From contig JAGVUJ010000032.1 in the NCBI GenBank assembly GCA_019136325.1, forward strand, positions 1 through 14,755: a stretch of 14,755 nt of DNA, given 5' to 3'. The DNA comes from Deltaproteobacteria bacterium. GTDB lineage: Bacteria; Desulfobacterota; Syntrophia; Syntrophales; Smithellaceae. Within the stretch, counting starts at the first letter, position 1. Every line of letters starts with the position of its first letter. The translations under genes were made by a program, and so were the position numbers. The notes under the pieces are model-generated. The model saw only the letters and a program-made list of their open reading frames with translations. It did no database searches and was not told where the DNA came from. Shown here one piece after another: positions 1 through 6,708 of the stretch.

Positions 1-161
1 AGTTTTTTGATTTCTTAACACAACTTTTTTGAATTGTCACTTTGTCCGTGATACGCCTTCGGCGGCAATCTTTGCGGGACGGCAATAAAAAAATCGGGAA
101 CTTTATTCCTTTGCCTTTTGTCTAATCTGCAAACGGCAAGCAAAAGCCGGAAAATTTTAAC

Positions 162-167
162 AGGAGG
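162..167 (+). promoter_or_regulatory. Shine-Dalgarno site of the secreted protein at 173
   Basis: A perfect AGGAGG lies five bases before the ATG at 173 and fixes that start. I see no convincing -35/-10 pair in positions 1-160, so the promoter is unassigned and may lie outside the window. Confidence 0.85.
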
Positions 168-172
168 AACAT

Positions 173-967
173 ATGAAAAAAATAATTTTAATAAGCTTTG
201 TTTTGCTCATCTGGACAAGTGTCGCCGCCGCGACGGTGATCGGCGATGCGGTTGACGTCAGTGTTATTACCGATCGCGGGTCTTTTTTGCCGTTTTATAC
301 GGTGAAGAGCCGCCATCATCTGAAAAAGGTTTATGCCGAAGCCGTTGAGGGTGATCATTACCGCATTGTCGTGCGCAATAAACTGAATCGCCGGGTGGGC
401 GTGGTCATTGCGGTTGACGGCAGAAATATTATTTCCGGTCAGAAATCCTGGCTGAAGAACACGGAAAGGATGTATATTATTGAGCCATATTCCACCAATG
501 AATATTCAGGCTGGCGCACCGGGCAGGATAAGATCAACCGCTTTTATTTTACGGATGCTCCTGATTCTTACGCGGCGGCCTTCGGCGATGAATCCGCCAT
601 GGGCGTGATTGCCGTTGCCGTTTACCCGGAAGTCCGGCATTGTCCGCCGCCCCCATATTTCTCTCACCGGACGCAAGAAGAAGGAAAAAATGAGTCAACC
701 CGCGATATGGCGGCGCCCTCCGTTCTGGGAAAATCTCAGGCTATGGAAAGCGCAGGCACCGGTTACGGTCATGAGGAATATTCTCCTTCCTATCGCGTCG
801 AATTCGAACCGGAAAAGAAAGTTGTTGAGTCCATCCTCATCAAATACGAATGGCGCAAGACGCTCTGTAAAATGCAGATCGTCAATTGCGGCAGGCCGGA
901 TGCATATTCTCACAACCGGATCTGGGAAAACGACGGCTATGCTCCTCCTCCGCCATGTTGCCGCTAG
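173..967 (+). CDS. Conserved secreted protein of unknown function
   Basis: The 264-residue product starts with a Sec signal peptide: KK, a hydrophobic stretch at residues 4-19, and likely cleavage near AAA-TVIG at about residue 20. The mature part looks like one compact beta-rich domain. It includes a well-conserved-looking block at about residues 64-150 with VGVVIAVDGRNIISG, ERMYIIEPY, YSGWRTGQDKINRFYFTD and SAMGVIAVAVY. I recall this block from uncharacterised exported proteins of several proteobacteria, but cannot name a function. A second block, near residues 196-232, has GTGYG, FEPEKK and KYEWRKTLC. Odd features are a Pro-rich CPPPPYF at about 157-163 and a C-terminal APPPPCCR ending in two cysteines. 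Other cysteines are at 232 and 239, so disulfides in the periplasm are possible. The start is supported by AGGAGG. The gene appears monocistronic, because a strong terminator follows. Confidence 0.85.
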   Translation: MKKIILISFVLLIWTSVAAATVIGDAVDVSVITDRGSFLPFYTVKSRHHLKKVYAEAVEGDHYRIVVRNKLNRRVGVVIAVDGRNIISGQKSWLKNTERMYIIEPYSTNEYSGWRTGQDKINRFYFTDAPDSYAAAFGDESAMGVIAVAVYPEVRHCPPPPYFSHRTQEEGKNESTRDMAAPSVLGKSQAMESAGTGYGHEEYSPSYRVEFEPEKKVVESILIKYEWRKTLCKMQIVNCGRPDAYSHNRIWENDGYAPPPPCCR

Positions 968-986
968 CAGTATAAGATTGCCGGCG

Positions 987-1020
987 AAAGGCAGGAGGCA
1001 TGTCTCCTGCCTTTTCTTTT
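987..1020 (+). terminator. Rho-independent terminator after the secreted protein
   Basis: A perfect inverted repeat, AAAGGCAGGAG (987-997) and CTCCTGCCTTT (1004-1014), has a six-base loop and is followed by TCTTTT. It lies 20 bases after the stop at 967 and isolates the first gene from what follows. Confidence 0.92.
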
Positions 1021-1083
1021 GCACACGTTTCCCGTGGCTGAAAAAGGTAACATAATCCATGATATTTTATTACTAAAAGAGCT

Positions 1084-1112
1084 TTGACACGAAAAATTCA
1101 TATTGATATACT
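1084..1112 (+). promoter_or_regulatory. Near-consensus sigma-70 promoter
   Basis: TTGACA at 1084-1089 and TATACT at 1107-1112 are separated by exactly 17 bases. Transcription would start near 1118-1120, giving a leader of about 180 bases before the gene at 1297. No terminator is obvious between here and 2054, so the transcript could also cover the genes at 1683 and 2054 (inference). Confidence 0.8.
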
Positions 1113-1118
1113 TACAAG

Positions 1119-1296
1119 GCTATAGATCAGTTTGTTGTGAAACTCCCATTCCGAAAGCTTAGCGGAATGGGTAAGTTGCACAATCGTACAGGGGGTATCA
1201 TACTCCCGCAGCTTGCCACGGAATAGTTTCCCGCGCTTGCTTTGGGGGCCATACCCATGATGAAATAACAAATACAATAATCCGTGAGAGGCAGCA
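1119..1296 (+). other. Long structured 5' leader or possible small RNA
   Basis: This stretch holds no supported gene. It lies between a strong promoter and the gene at 1297. It contains a perfect 9-bp hairpin, CCCATTCCG (1145-1153) with CGGAATGGG (1163-1171). A GGGTAT (1193-1198) can pair with ATACCC (1251-1256), enclosing about 50 bases. Inside that are two near-identical direct copies, TCCCGCAGCTTGC (1204-1216) and TCCCGCGCTTGC (1229-1240). No run of T follows the hairpin, so it is not an intrinsic terminator. I compared it by eye with c-di-GMP, cobalamin, 6S and SRP RNA patterns and found no convincing match. It could be a regulatory leader or a separate small RNA. Confidence 0.45.
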
Positions 1297-1524
1297 ATGG
1301 CAAAGAACAAAGTGACTGAAAAACCTGCAAAACGCAAGATTTCGGAAAGAGACCGCCTGTTGGCCAAAGTCTGTGTGAACTGTCCGGTGTGCAAGCATGC
1401 CCGGAAAAGACAGCAAGGCGCCGCGTTCTGGTTTGTCCAGAAAATCGAGGCTGATCTCTGTCCTTTTTGTAAAGCTTACGAACGGGTTTACGGCCGGAAG
1501 TCGCATCAACCTGTTTTTTCGTGA
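1297..1524 (+). CDS. Small five-cysteine, putatively zinc-binding protein
   Basis: This is a 75-residue basic protein with no signal peptide, so probably cytoplasmic. After a Lys/Arg-rich N-terminus (residues 1-24) come CVNCPVC (Cys26, Cys29, Cys32) and, 22 residues later, CPFC (Cys55, Cys58). This is a two-knuckle arrangement typical of a zinc ribbon, with one extra cysteine. The ATG at 1297 is preceded by GAGAGG at 1286-1291. It is the first gene behind the promoter at 1084-1112. Its function is unknown: nucleic-acid binding or protein contact would fit the charge and the knuckles, but nothing here proves either. The gene at 1683 follows after 158 bases. The minus-strand open frames across it are shadows. 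Confidence 0.75.
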   Translation: MAKNKVTEKPAKRKISERDRLLAKVCVNCPVCKHARKRQQGAAFWFVQKIEADLCPFCKAYERVYGRKSHQPVFS

Positions 1525-1682
1525 GGAATAAATTCGTCGTTTTTTGAATTCTCCGGTAAGAAGAGAAGGAAATGAAAATACCCGTTCGGTTGAGGCATTG
1601 CCCTGTTTGTCGAATTTGCGATGGTTTGCATTCCAGAAGGGCAAAATAAAATTATGATATCTAATCCGGGGAGAGGGTTCTC

Positions 1683-1994
1683 ATGGGAATTTCCAGATGG
1701 CTGGATGACAAGGAAAGAGAAGGCATTGATGTTGCGCATATTCAAGTGCCTGAAGAGATGCTCAATGAAGAAGTGCCGCATCAAACTGTATATTTCAAAG
1801 AGATTCGTCCCTGCACGATTCTTTGCACAGGCAATCATCCCTTTGCCACGGTTGAAAGATACGGTCACTGGTTTTATTGCCGGGGCCGGGATAAAGAGAA
1901 AGGTCCGCACACGGCAAAACCGCAGTGGTGGATGTTTACCAAAGATATTGAACTGGCGCTTAAAACCGCCAGAGAACATATAGAACAAAACTGA
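1683..1994 (+). CDS. Small hypothetical protein
   Basis: The product is 103 residues, soluble and without a signal peptide or membrane segment. I do not recognise the family. It has three cysteines in the middle (Cys44, Cys48, Cys66, in PCTILC and WFYC), a GHWFYCRGRDK stretch and a Trp-rich KPQWWMF. The charged C-terminus (DIELALKTAREHIEQN) is probably helical. The start is set by a purine-rich GGGGAGAGGG ending five bases before the ATG. The frame ends 59 bases before the ATG of the giant Sel1 gene, on the same strand and with no terminator between, so co-transcription is likely. A longer frame at 1621-1983 overlaps it in another register; it has no ribosome site and was discarded. Confidence 0.7.
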   Translation: MGISRWLDDKEREGIDVAHIQVPEEMLNEEVPHQTVYFKEIRPCTILCTGNHPFATVERYGHWFYCRGRDKEKGPHTAKPQWWMFTKDIELALKTAREHIEQN

Positions 1995-2053
1995 AGGGGC
2001 ATAGCTTTCGTTTCGTTCGCAATAAAAGGGTGAAGTTTACAGAGCATATTAAG

Positions 2054-5000
2054 ATGGATAAAAAAAAATCATCGTGGACAGATATCCGGGAGACGGCTGA
2101 GCGTGGCGATGCGGAGGCTCAGTTTAATCTCGGTTTAATGTATCGTTCCGGTGAAGGTGTTGAGCAGGATGAAAACAAGGCGATGAACTGGCTTTTGAAG
2201 TCCGCCGATCAGGACTTCGGCGCCGCCCAGTTTTATCTGGGGGTGATGTATCACAACGGCGACGGCGTTACGCAGGATTACGTTGAAGCGGTCAAATGGT
2301 ATCGAAAAGCCGCCGAGCAGGGACACGCCGTAGCGCAAAATACCCTGGGATGGATGTATGAAAACGGCAAAGGGGTTCCGCAGAGCAATGTTGAAGCGGT
2401 AAAATGGTACAGCAATGAGGCGGAACAGGGTGATGCCTGTTCCCAATACACCTTGGGATTGCGATACCGAACGGGTGAAGGCATTGAACGGAATGATGTT
2501 GAGGCCGCGAAATGGCTGGGAAAAGCGGCTGGGCAGGGACTTGCCGAGGCGCAGTTTAGCCTGGGGATGATGTTTTATTCCGGCGAAGGCGTTCATCAGG
2601 ATTATGCGGAGGCGATGAGTTGGTTTCGCAAGGCGGCCGGGCAGGAAAACGCGGAAGCGCAGTTTCATCTGGGTTTGATGTATGATGAGGGTAAAGGGGT
2701 TCCGCGGGATAATGCTGAGGCGGTCAAATGGTATCGCAAAGCCGCCGAGCGCGGCAATGCCGGCGCCCAGAGCAATCTTGCCGTCAAGTATGAAAATGGT
2801 GAAGGCGTCCCTCAGGATTATGCCGAGGCGGTTAAATTATATCGCAAAGCGGCCCAACAGGGCGATGCAGAAGCGCAGTGCCATATGGGGGTGATGTATC
2901 ACAATGGCAACGGTGTCCCGCAGAATTATGTTGAAGCGGTCAAATGGTATCGCAAGGCGGCGAAACAGGGCAGCGCCAAGGCCCAGTGTCATTTGGGGGT
3001 GATGTATCACAAGGGCAACGGAGTTAAAGAGGATATTGCGGAAGCCTCGAAATGGTATCGTGAGGCAGCCCAGCAGGGGAATGCCGAAGCCCTCAATAAT
3101 CTCAAGACAATGTGCAGTAAGGGAGTTCCCGCCGCGCAGTTGAACATGGGGCTGATGTATGAAGAAGGCAAAGGCGTTCCCCGTGATTACGCCGAGGCGG
3201 TCAAGTGGTACAGCAGGGCGGCCGGACAGGAATTCGCGCAGGCGCAATTAAATCTGGGTTTGATGTATATAAAAGGCGACGGGTTCCCGGTTGACGACGC
3301 CGAGGCGGTCAAATGGTTTCGCAAGGCAGCCGTGCAGGGATTTGCCGAAGCCCAACTCCATCTGGGATTGATGTATCGTTTCGGGGAGGGCGTTTCTCCG
3401 GACGATGCCGAAGCGGCCCGGTGGTTTTTAAAAGCGGCCGAAAAGGACAATGCCGATGCCCAGTTTAATCTGGGGATGATGTGTATTCTGGGAGAAGGTC
3501 TTCCTCAGAATGCTGTTGAAGCGGCTCGATGGTTCGATAAAGCCGCCCGGCAGGGAGAATGCGACGCGCAGTTCAATCTCGGTCTGCTGTATCGAAGCGG
3601 CCAGGGAGTTCCCGCCGACGATGCAAAAGCCGCCGAGTGGTTTCTAAAAGCGGCCGAGCAGGGCCATGTCCGTGCTCAGGTCAATCTGGCGTGGATGTAT
3701 CAAAAGGGGGAAGGCGTTCCGCATGATGCGACCGAGGCCCTGAAATGGTACCGTGAAGCAGCTCAACAAGGCAATGCTTACGCTCAGTGTTGTCTGGGTT
3801 TAATGTACCGAAGCGGGAAAGATGTCGCACAGGATTATTCTGAAGCGGCCAAATGGTATCTTCAGGCGGCCCGTCAGGGTGATGCGGGCGCTCAACATAA
3901 TCTCGGTATGCTGTACGCGAGCGGTAAGGGAGTGGAACAGGATTTCGCGGAAGCGGCGAAATGGCTGAGTAAGGCGGCCGAGCAGGGCATTGCAAAAGCA
4001 AGGAATCTGCTGAAGGTGATATCCCGCTCGGACCAGGACAAAGCAATCGCACATAGTGACGCCGATGTTTTGAGGTGGCTCTATAAACAGGCGCAGGAAG
4101 GCAACGCGGATGCCCAGTTCAATCTAGGCGTCATATATGGCAAGGGCAGGGGAGTTGACCAGGATGGGAACGAGGCTGTCAGATGGTATCGCAAAGCGGC
4201 CGATCAGGGACATGTCGATGCTCAGAATAATCTGGGGGTGATGCTGCTTAACGGTATGGACGTTGCCGGAAACGAAAACGAGGCCGTTACCTGGTTTTTA
4301 AAAGCGATCCGTCAGGGCAACACAACGGCATTGAATAATCTGAAATCGATGAGCGAAAAAGGCAACGCCGCCGCTCTGTTCAGTCTTGGGGAGATGTACG
4401 AGGATGGTTGTGGCATCGATCAGGACGAAGATCAGGCGATACAATGTTTCCTTCAGGCCGCCCAGCGGGGAAACGCCGAAGCTCAGCTCCGGTTGGGGTT
4501 GAAGTATATTCGGGGCGAAGGTGTTTCGCAGGATCATGCCGAAGCCGCGAAATGGCTGCGGATGGCCGCCGGACAGGGTAACGTTCGCGCTCAGATTAAT
4601 CTGGCTTTTATGTATCAGAAAGGAGAAGGTGTTTCCCGCGACACCAAAGAAGCCATCCAGTGGTATCTTAAGGCGGCCGCCCAGGGTAACACCGAGGCGC
4701 AGATCAGTTTGGGGGAAATGTATGCAAGCGGCCGTGGGGTTGAGCGGGACGATGCCGAAGCCGCGAAATGGTATCTCAAAGCCGCTCAGCAAGGCGATGT
4801 GACGGCGCAGGTTCATGTGGCATCAATATATCTGAACGGCAGGGGCGTTGGACAGGATGAAAAGGAAGCGGCCACATGGTATCTTCAGGCGGCCGGACAG
4901 GGAAGCGCCAACGCTCAGAACGCACTGGGGCTCATGCACCAAACCGGCAGGGGCGTCGGACAGGATGATGCCGAAGCCGTCCAGTGGTTTTTAAAGGCGG

Positions 5001-6595
5001 CCGGACAGGGCCATGCCGAATCGCAGGTCAATCTTGCTTTAATGTATTTAAGCGGCAGGGGCGCCAAACAGGACGATGCCGAAGCGTTCCAATGGTTTGC
5101 CCGGGCGGCTGAAAAAGGCAATACACTGGCTCAATACCATCTGGCCGAGATGTACGAAAAGGGGAAAGGGACCGTGCCGGATGATGCGGAAGCCGTGAGA
5201 TTGTATCGCGGATCTGCGCGGCAGGGATACATTCCCGCTTTGAATAATCTGAAAGAACTGAGTGACCGCGGCCATGCCGCCGCGCAATTCACTTTGGGAG
5301 AAATGTATCAGGCCGGAGAAGGTGTTTCCCGGGATGATGCCGAGGCCGTAAAATATTTCCTTCAGGCGGCCGGACATGGACATGCGGAAGCTCAGTTCAA
5401 TCTGGGGATAAAATATGATAAAGGCGTGGGCGTTGCCCAGAACGATGAAGAGGCGGTCACCTGGTATCGCAAGGCCGCCGAGCAGAATCATGCGGGCGCT
5501 CAGTGTAACTTGGGTGTAAAATATGCGAATGGCAAGGGGGTTCCGAAAGATGATGCCGAAGCCCTCAAGTGGTTTCTGAAAGCGGCCGAACAAAAAAACA
5601 TAACCGTTCTGAACAATCTTGGCGTGATTTTCCGCAAAGGCGCCGGTGTTCCCCGCGACGACGCCGAAGCAGCCAAATGGTTTCGTCAGGCCGCCGAACA
5701 GGGACATGTGGAGGCTCAAATCAGCCTGGGGGTGATGTGCCGGAATGGGGAAGGCGTCGTGCAGGACGATGAGGAAGCCGTTAAATGGTTCCGCCGGGCT
5801 GCGGATCAGGGAAATCCGACGGCTCAGAATCACCTGGGGGTGATGTATTTAAATGAACGCGGTGTTTCGCGTGATGACGTTGAGACGGCGAAGTGGTTTC
5901 GTAAAGCGGCCGAACAGGAAGATGCCAATGCGCAGAATAATCTGGGCGTCATGTATTTAAACGGCAAGGGTGTTCCCAGAGACTATGATGAAGCGGTCAA
6001 GTGGTTTCGTAAAGCAGCGGAACAGGGAAATGCGCAGGCCCAATATAATCTCGGCTTGATGTATCGAAACGGCGAAGGTGTTGCGCGGGACGATGCCGCC
6101 GCGCTCAAGTGGTTTCTGAAGGCCGCTCTTCGGGAGGAAGCAAGCGCCCAGAGCATTCTCGGCTTGATGTATGAAGAGGGAAAAGGTGTCAAGCAGGACA
6201 CCACGGAGGCGGTGAACTGGTATCGCCAGGCCGCCCGGCAGGGGGACGAGGAAGCGATGAATAATCTGATAGCGATGTGTAACAGGGGGAATGCTACTGC
6301 TCAATTCAATCTCGGTCTGATGTATGAAGAAGGCGAAGGTGTCCCGAAAGACGACGACGAGGCCGCCAAATGGTATCGAAGAGCGGCCGAACAGGAAGAT
6401 GAAGATGCCCTCAGCAGATTGATGATCATGGGGGAAAAGGGCATTGCAGTTGCGCAGTTCAACCTGGGAGGCATGTATCAGGACGGGGAAGGCGTGCTTC
6501 AGGATGATGAAGAAGCCGCCCGATGGTATCGCAAAGCGGCCGAGCAGGGACACGCAACGGCTAAGCTGAGATTGGATAAAATGCAAGACAACTGA
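2054..6595 (+). CDS. Giant Sel1-repeat (TPR-like) solenoid protein
   Basis: A 1513-residue protein made almost wholly of Sel1 repeats, two-helix units that stack into a protein-binding solenoid. Aligning it by eye gives 38 complete 36-residue units with the pattern AEAQFNLGLMY, then GEGV, then DDAEAVKWYRKAAEQGN. Numbered from this ATG, they are residues 20-343 (nine), 359-646 (eight), 685-756 (two), 772-1059 (eight), 1075-1398 (nine), 1414-1449 and 1465-1500. Between blocks sit five 15-residue pieces of the type AEALNNLKTMCSKG, and at 647-684 a non-repeat junction. There is no signal peptide or membrane segment, so it is probably cytoplasmic; many Sel1 proteins are instead exported. An upstream GTG at 2030 would add eight residues. 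I prefer ATG 2054 because MDKKKSSWTDIR then aligns end to end with MEMKESSLTDIR of the neighbour at 6709. Neither start has a good ribosome site. Partners are unknown. Confidence 0.93.
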   Translation: MDKKKSSWTDIRETAERGDAEAQFNLGLMYRSGEGVEQDENKAMNWLLKSADQDFGAAQFYLGVMYHNGDGVTQDYVEAVKWYRKAAEQGHAVAQNTLGWMYENGKGVPQSNVEAVKWYSNEAEQGDACSQYTLGLRYRTGEGIERNDVEAAKWLGKAAGQGLAEAQFSLGMMFYSGEGVHQDYAEAMSWFRKAAGQENAEAQFHLGLMYDEGKGVPRDNAEAVKWYRKAAERGNAGAQSNLAVKYENGEGVPQDYAEAVKLYRKAAQQGDAEAQCHMGVMYHNGNGVPQNYVEAVKWYRKAAKQGSAKAQCHLGVMYHKGNGVKEDIAEASKWYREAAQQGNAEALNNLKTMCSKGVPAAQLNMGLMYEEGKGVPRDYAEAVKWYSRAAGQEFAQAQLNLGLMYIKGDGFPVDDAEAVKWFRKAAVQGFAEAQLHLGLMYRFGEGVSPDDAEAARWFLKAAEKDNADAQFNLGMMCILGEGLPQNAVEAARWFDKAARQGECDAQFNLGLLYRSGQGVPADDAKAAEWFLKAAEQGHVRAQVNLAWMYQKGEGVPHDATEALKWYREAAQQGNAYAQCCLGLMYRSGKDVAQDYSEAAKWYLQAARQGDAGAQHNLGMLYASGKGVEQDFAEAAKWLSKAAEQGIAKARNLLKVISRSDQDKAIAHSDADVLRWLYKQAQEGNADAQFNLGVIYGKGRGVDQDGNEAVRWYRKAADQGHVDAQNNLGVMLLNGMDVAGNENEAVTWFLKAIRQGNTTALNNLKSMSEKGNAAALFSLGEMYEDGCGIDQDEDQAIQCFLQAAQRGNAEAQLRLGLKYIRGEGVSQDHAEAAKWLRMAAGQGNVRAQINLAFMYQKGEGVSRDTKEAIQWYLKAAAQGNTEAQISLGEMYASGRGVERDDAEAAKWYLKAAQQGDVTAQVHVASIYLNGRGVGQDEKEAATWYLQAAGQGSANAQNALGLMHQTGRGVGQDDAEAVQWFLKAAGQGHAESQVNLALMYLSGRGAKQDDAEAFQWFARAAEKGNTLAQYHLAEMYEKGKGTVPDDAEAVRLYRGSARQGYIPALNNLKELSDRGHAAAQFTLGEMYQAGEGVSRDDAEAVKYFLQAAGHGHAEAQFNLGIKYDKGVGVAQNDEEAVTWYRKAAEQNHAGAQCNLGVKYANGKGVPKDDAEALKWFLKAAEQKNITVLNNLGVIFRKGAGVPRDDAEAAKWFRQAAEQGHVEAQISLGVMCRNGEGVVQDDEEAVKWFRRAADQGNPTAQNHLGVMYLNERGVSRDDVETAKWFRKAAEQEDANAQNNLGVMYLNGKGVPRDYDEAVKWFRKAAEQGNAQAQYNLGLMYRNGEGVARDDAAALKWFLKAALREEASAQSILGLMYEEGKGVKQDTTEAVNWYRQAARQGDEEAMNNLIAMCNRGNATAQFNLGLMYEEGEGVPKDDDEAAKWYRRAAEQEDEDALSRLMIMGEKGIAVAQFNLGGMYQDGEGVLQDDEEAARWYRKAAEQGHATAKLRLDKMQDN
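2111..6553 (+). repeat. Array of 38 Sel1 units (108 bp each) with short inserts
   Basis: In-frame 108-bp coding repeats give the 38 Sel1 units. Adjacent copies differ at many synonymous and non-synonymous sites, so the array is old rather than freshly amplified. The regular 108-bp phase is broken by five 45-bp inserts (3083-3127, 4322-4366, 5231-5275, 6248-6292, 6401-6445) and by a 114-bp junction (3992-4105). All are multiples of three and keep the frame open. Confidence 0.9.
3992..4105 (+). other. Internal C-cap/N-cap junction in the giant Sel1 protein
   Basis: Here a repeat starts as AKARNLLKVIS but loses its second helix. It passes through a short polar stretch (RSDQDKAIAHSD) and resumes with only a second helix, ADVLRWLYKQAQEGN. 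The first half resembles the true C-terminus of this protein (ATAKLRLDKM). The second resembles its N-terminal half-repeat (SSWTDIRETAERGD). The likely reading is two solenoid modules, of 17 and 21 repeats, joined end to end. Confidence 0.7.
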
Positions 6596-6645
6596 TTTGC
6601 CGACGAGCGGTGTTGTTTTTCATCGGTCGTAAAGGTGTGCGAAAT

Positions 6646-6673
6646 TTGATAAGAAGCTTTCATCGGATAATAT
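6646..6673 (+). promoter_or_regulatory. Possible promoter of the second Sel1 gene
   Basis: TTGATA at 6646-6651 and TAATAT at 6668-6673 are 16 bases apart, with the predicted RNA start some 30 bases before the coding start at 6709. The match is moderate. Read-through from the first Sel1 gene is also possible, since no clear terminator lies between 6596 and 6646. Confidence 0.4.
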
Positions 6674-6708
6674 TTTGAATCATCAACTTTTCTTCGGAAA
6701 GCGTTAGT

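Noticed and set aside
609..1060. Open frames on both strands overlapping the first gene and its terminator
   Set aside because: They overlap the signal-peptide protein and run through a clear terminator; no start signals.
1145..1171. Hairpin as a rho-independent terminator or c-di-GMP riboswitch stem
   Set aside because: No T-run follows, and the flanking bases do not match the conserved c-di-GMP aptamer core.
1098..1644. Minus-strand open frames across the leader and zinc-protein gene
   Set aside because: They overlap the better-supported plus-strand gene at 1297 and the promoter at 1084, have no ribosome site, and resemble no family.
1525..1682. Promoter for the 103-residue gene (TTGCAT at 1626, TATGAT at 1653)
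   Set aside because: The spacer would be 21 bases, too long for a standard promoter.
1621..1983. 120-codon plus-strand frame overlapping the gene at 1683
   Set aside because: No ribosome site. The overlapping frame at 1683 has a purine-rich site at good spacing and a more natural protein composition.
2111..6553. Sel1 DNA repeats as a CRISPR or non-coding satellite
   Set aside because: The repeats stay in frame, vary mainly as coding sequence does, and have no constant repeat with unique spacers.
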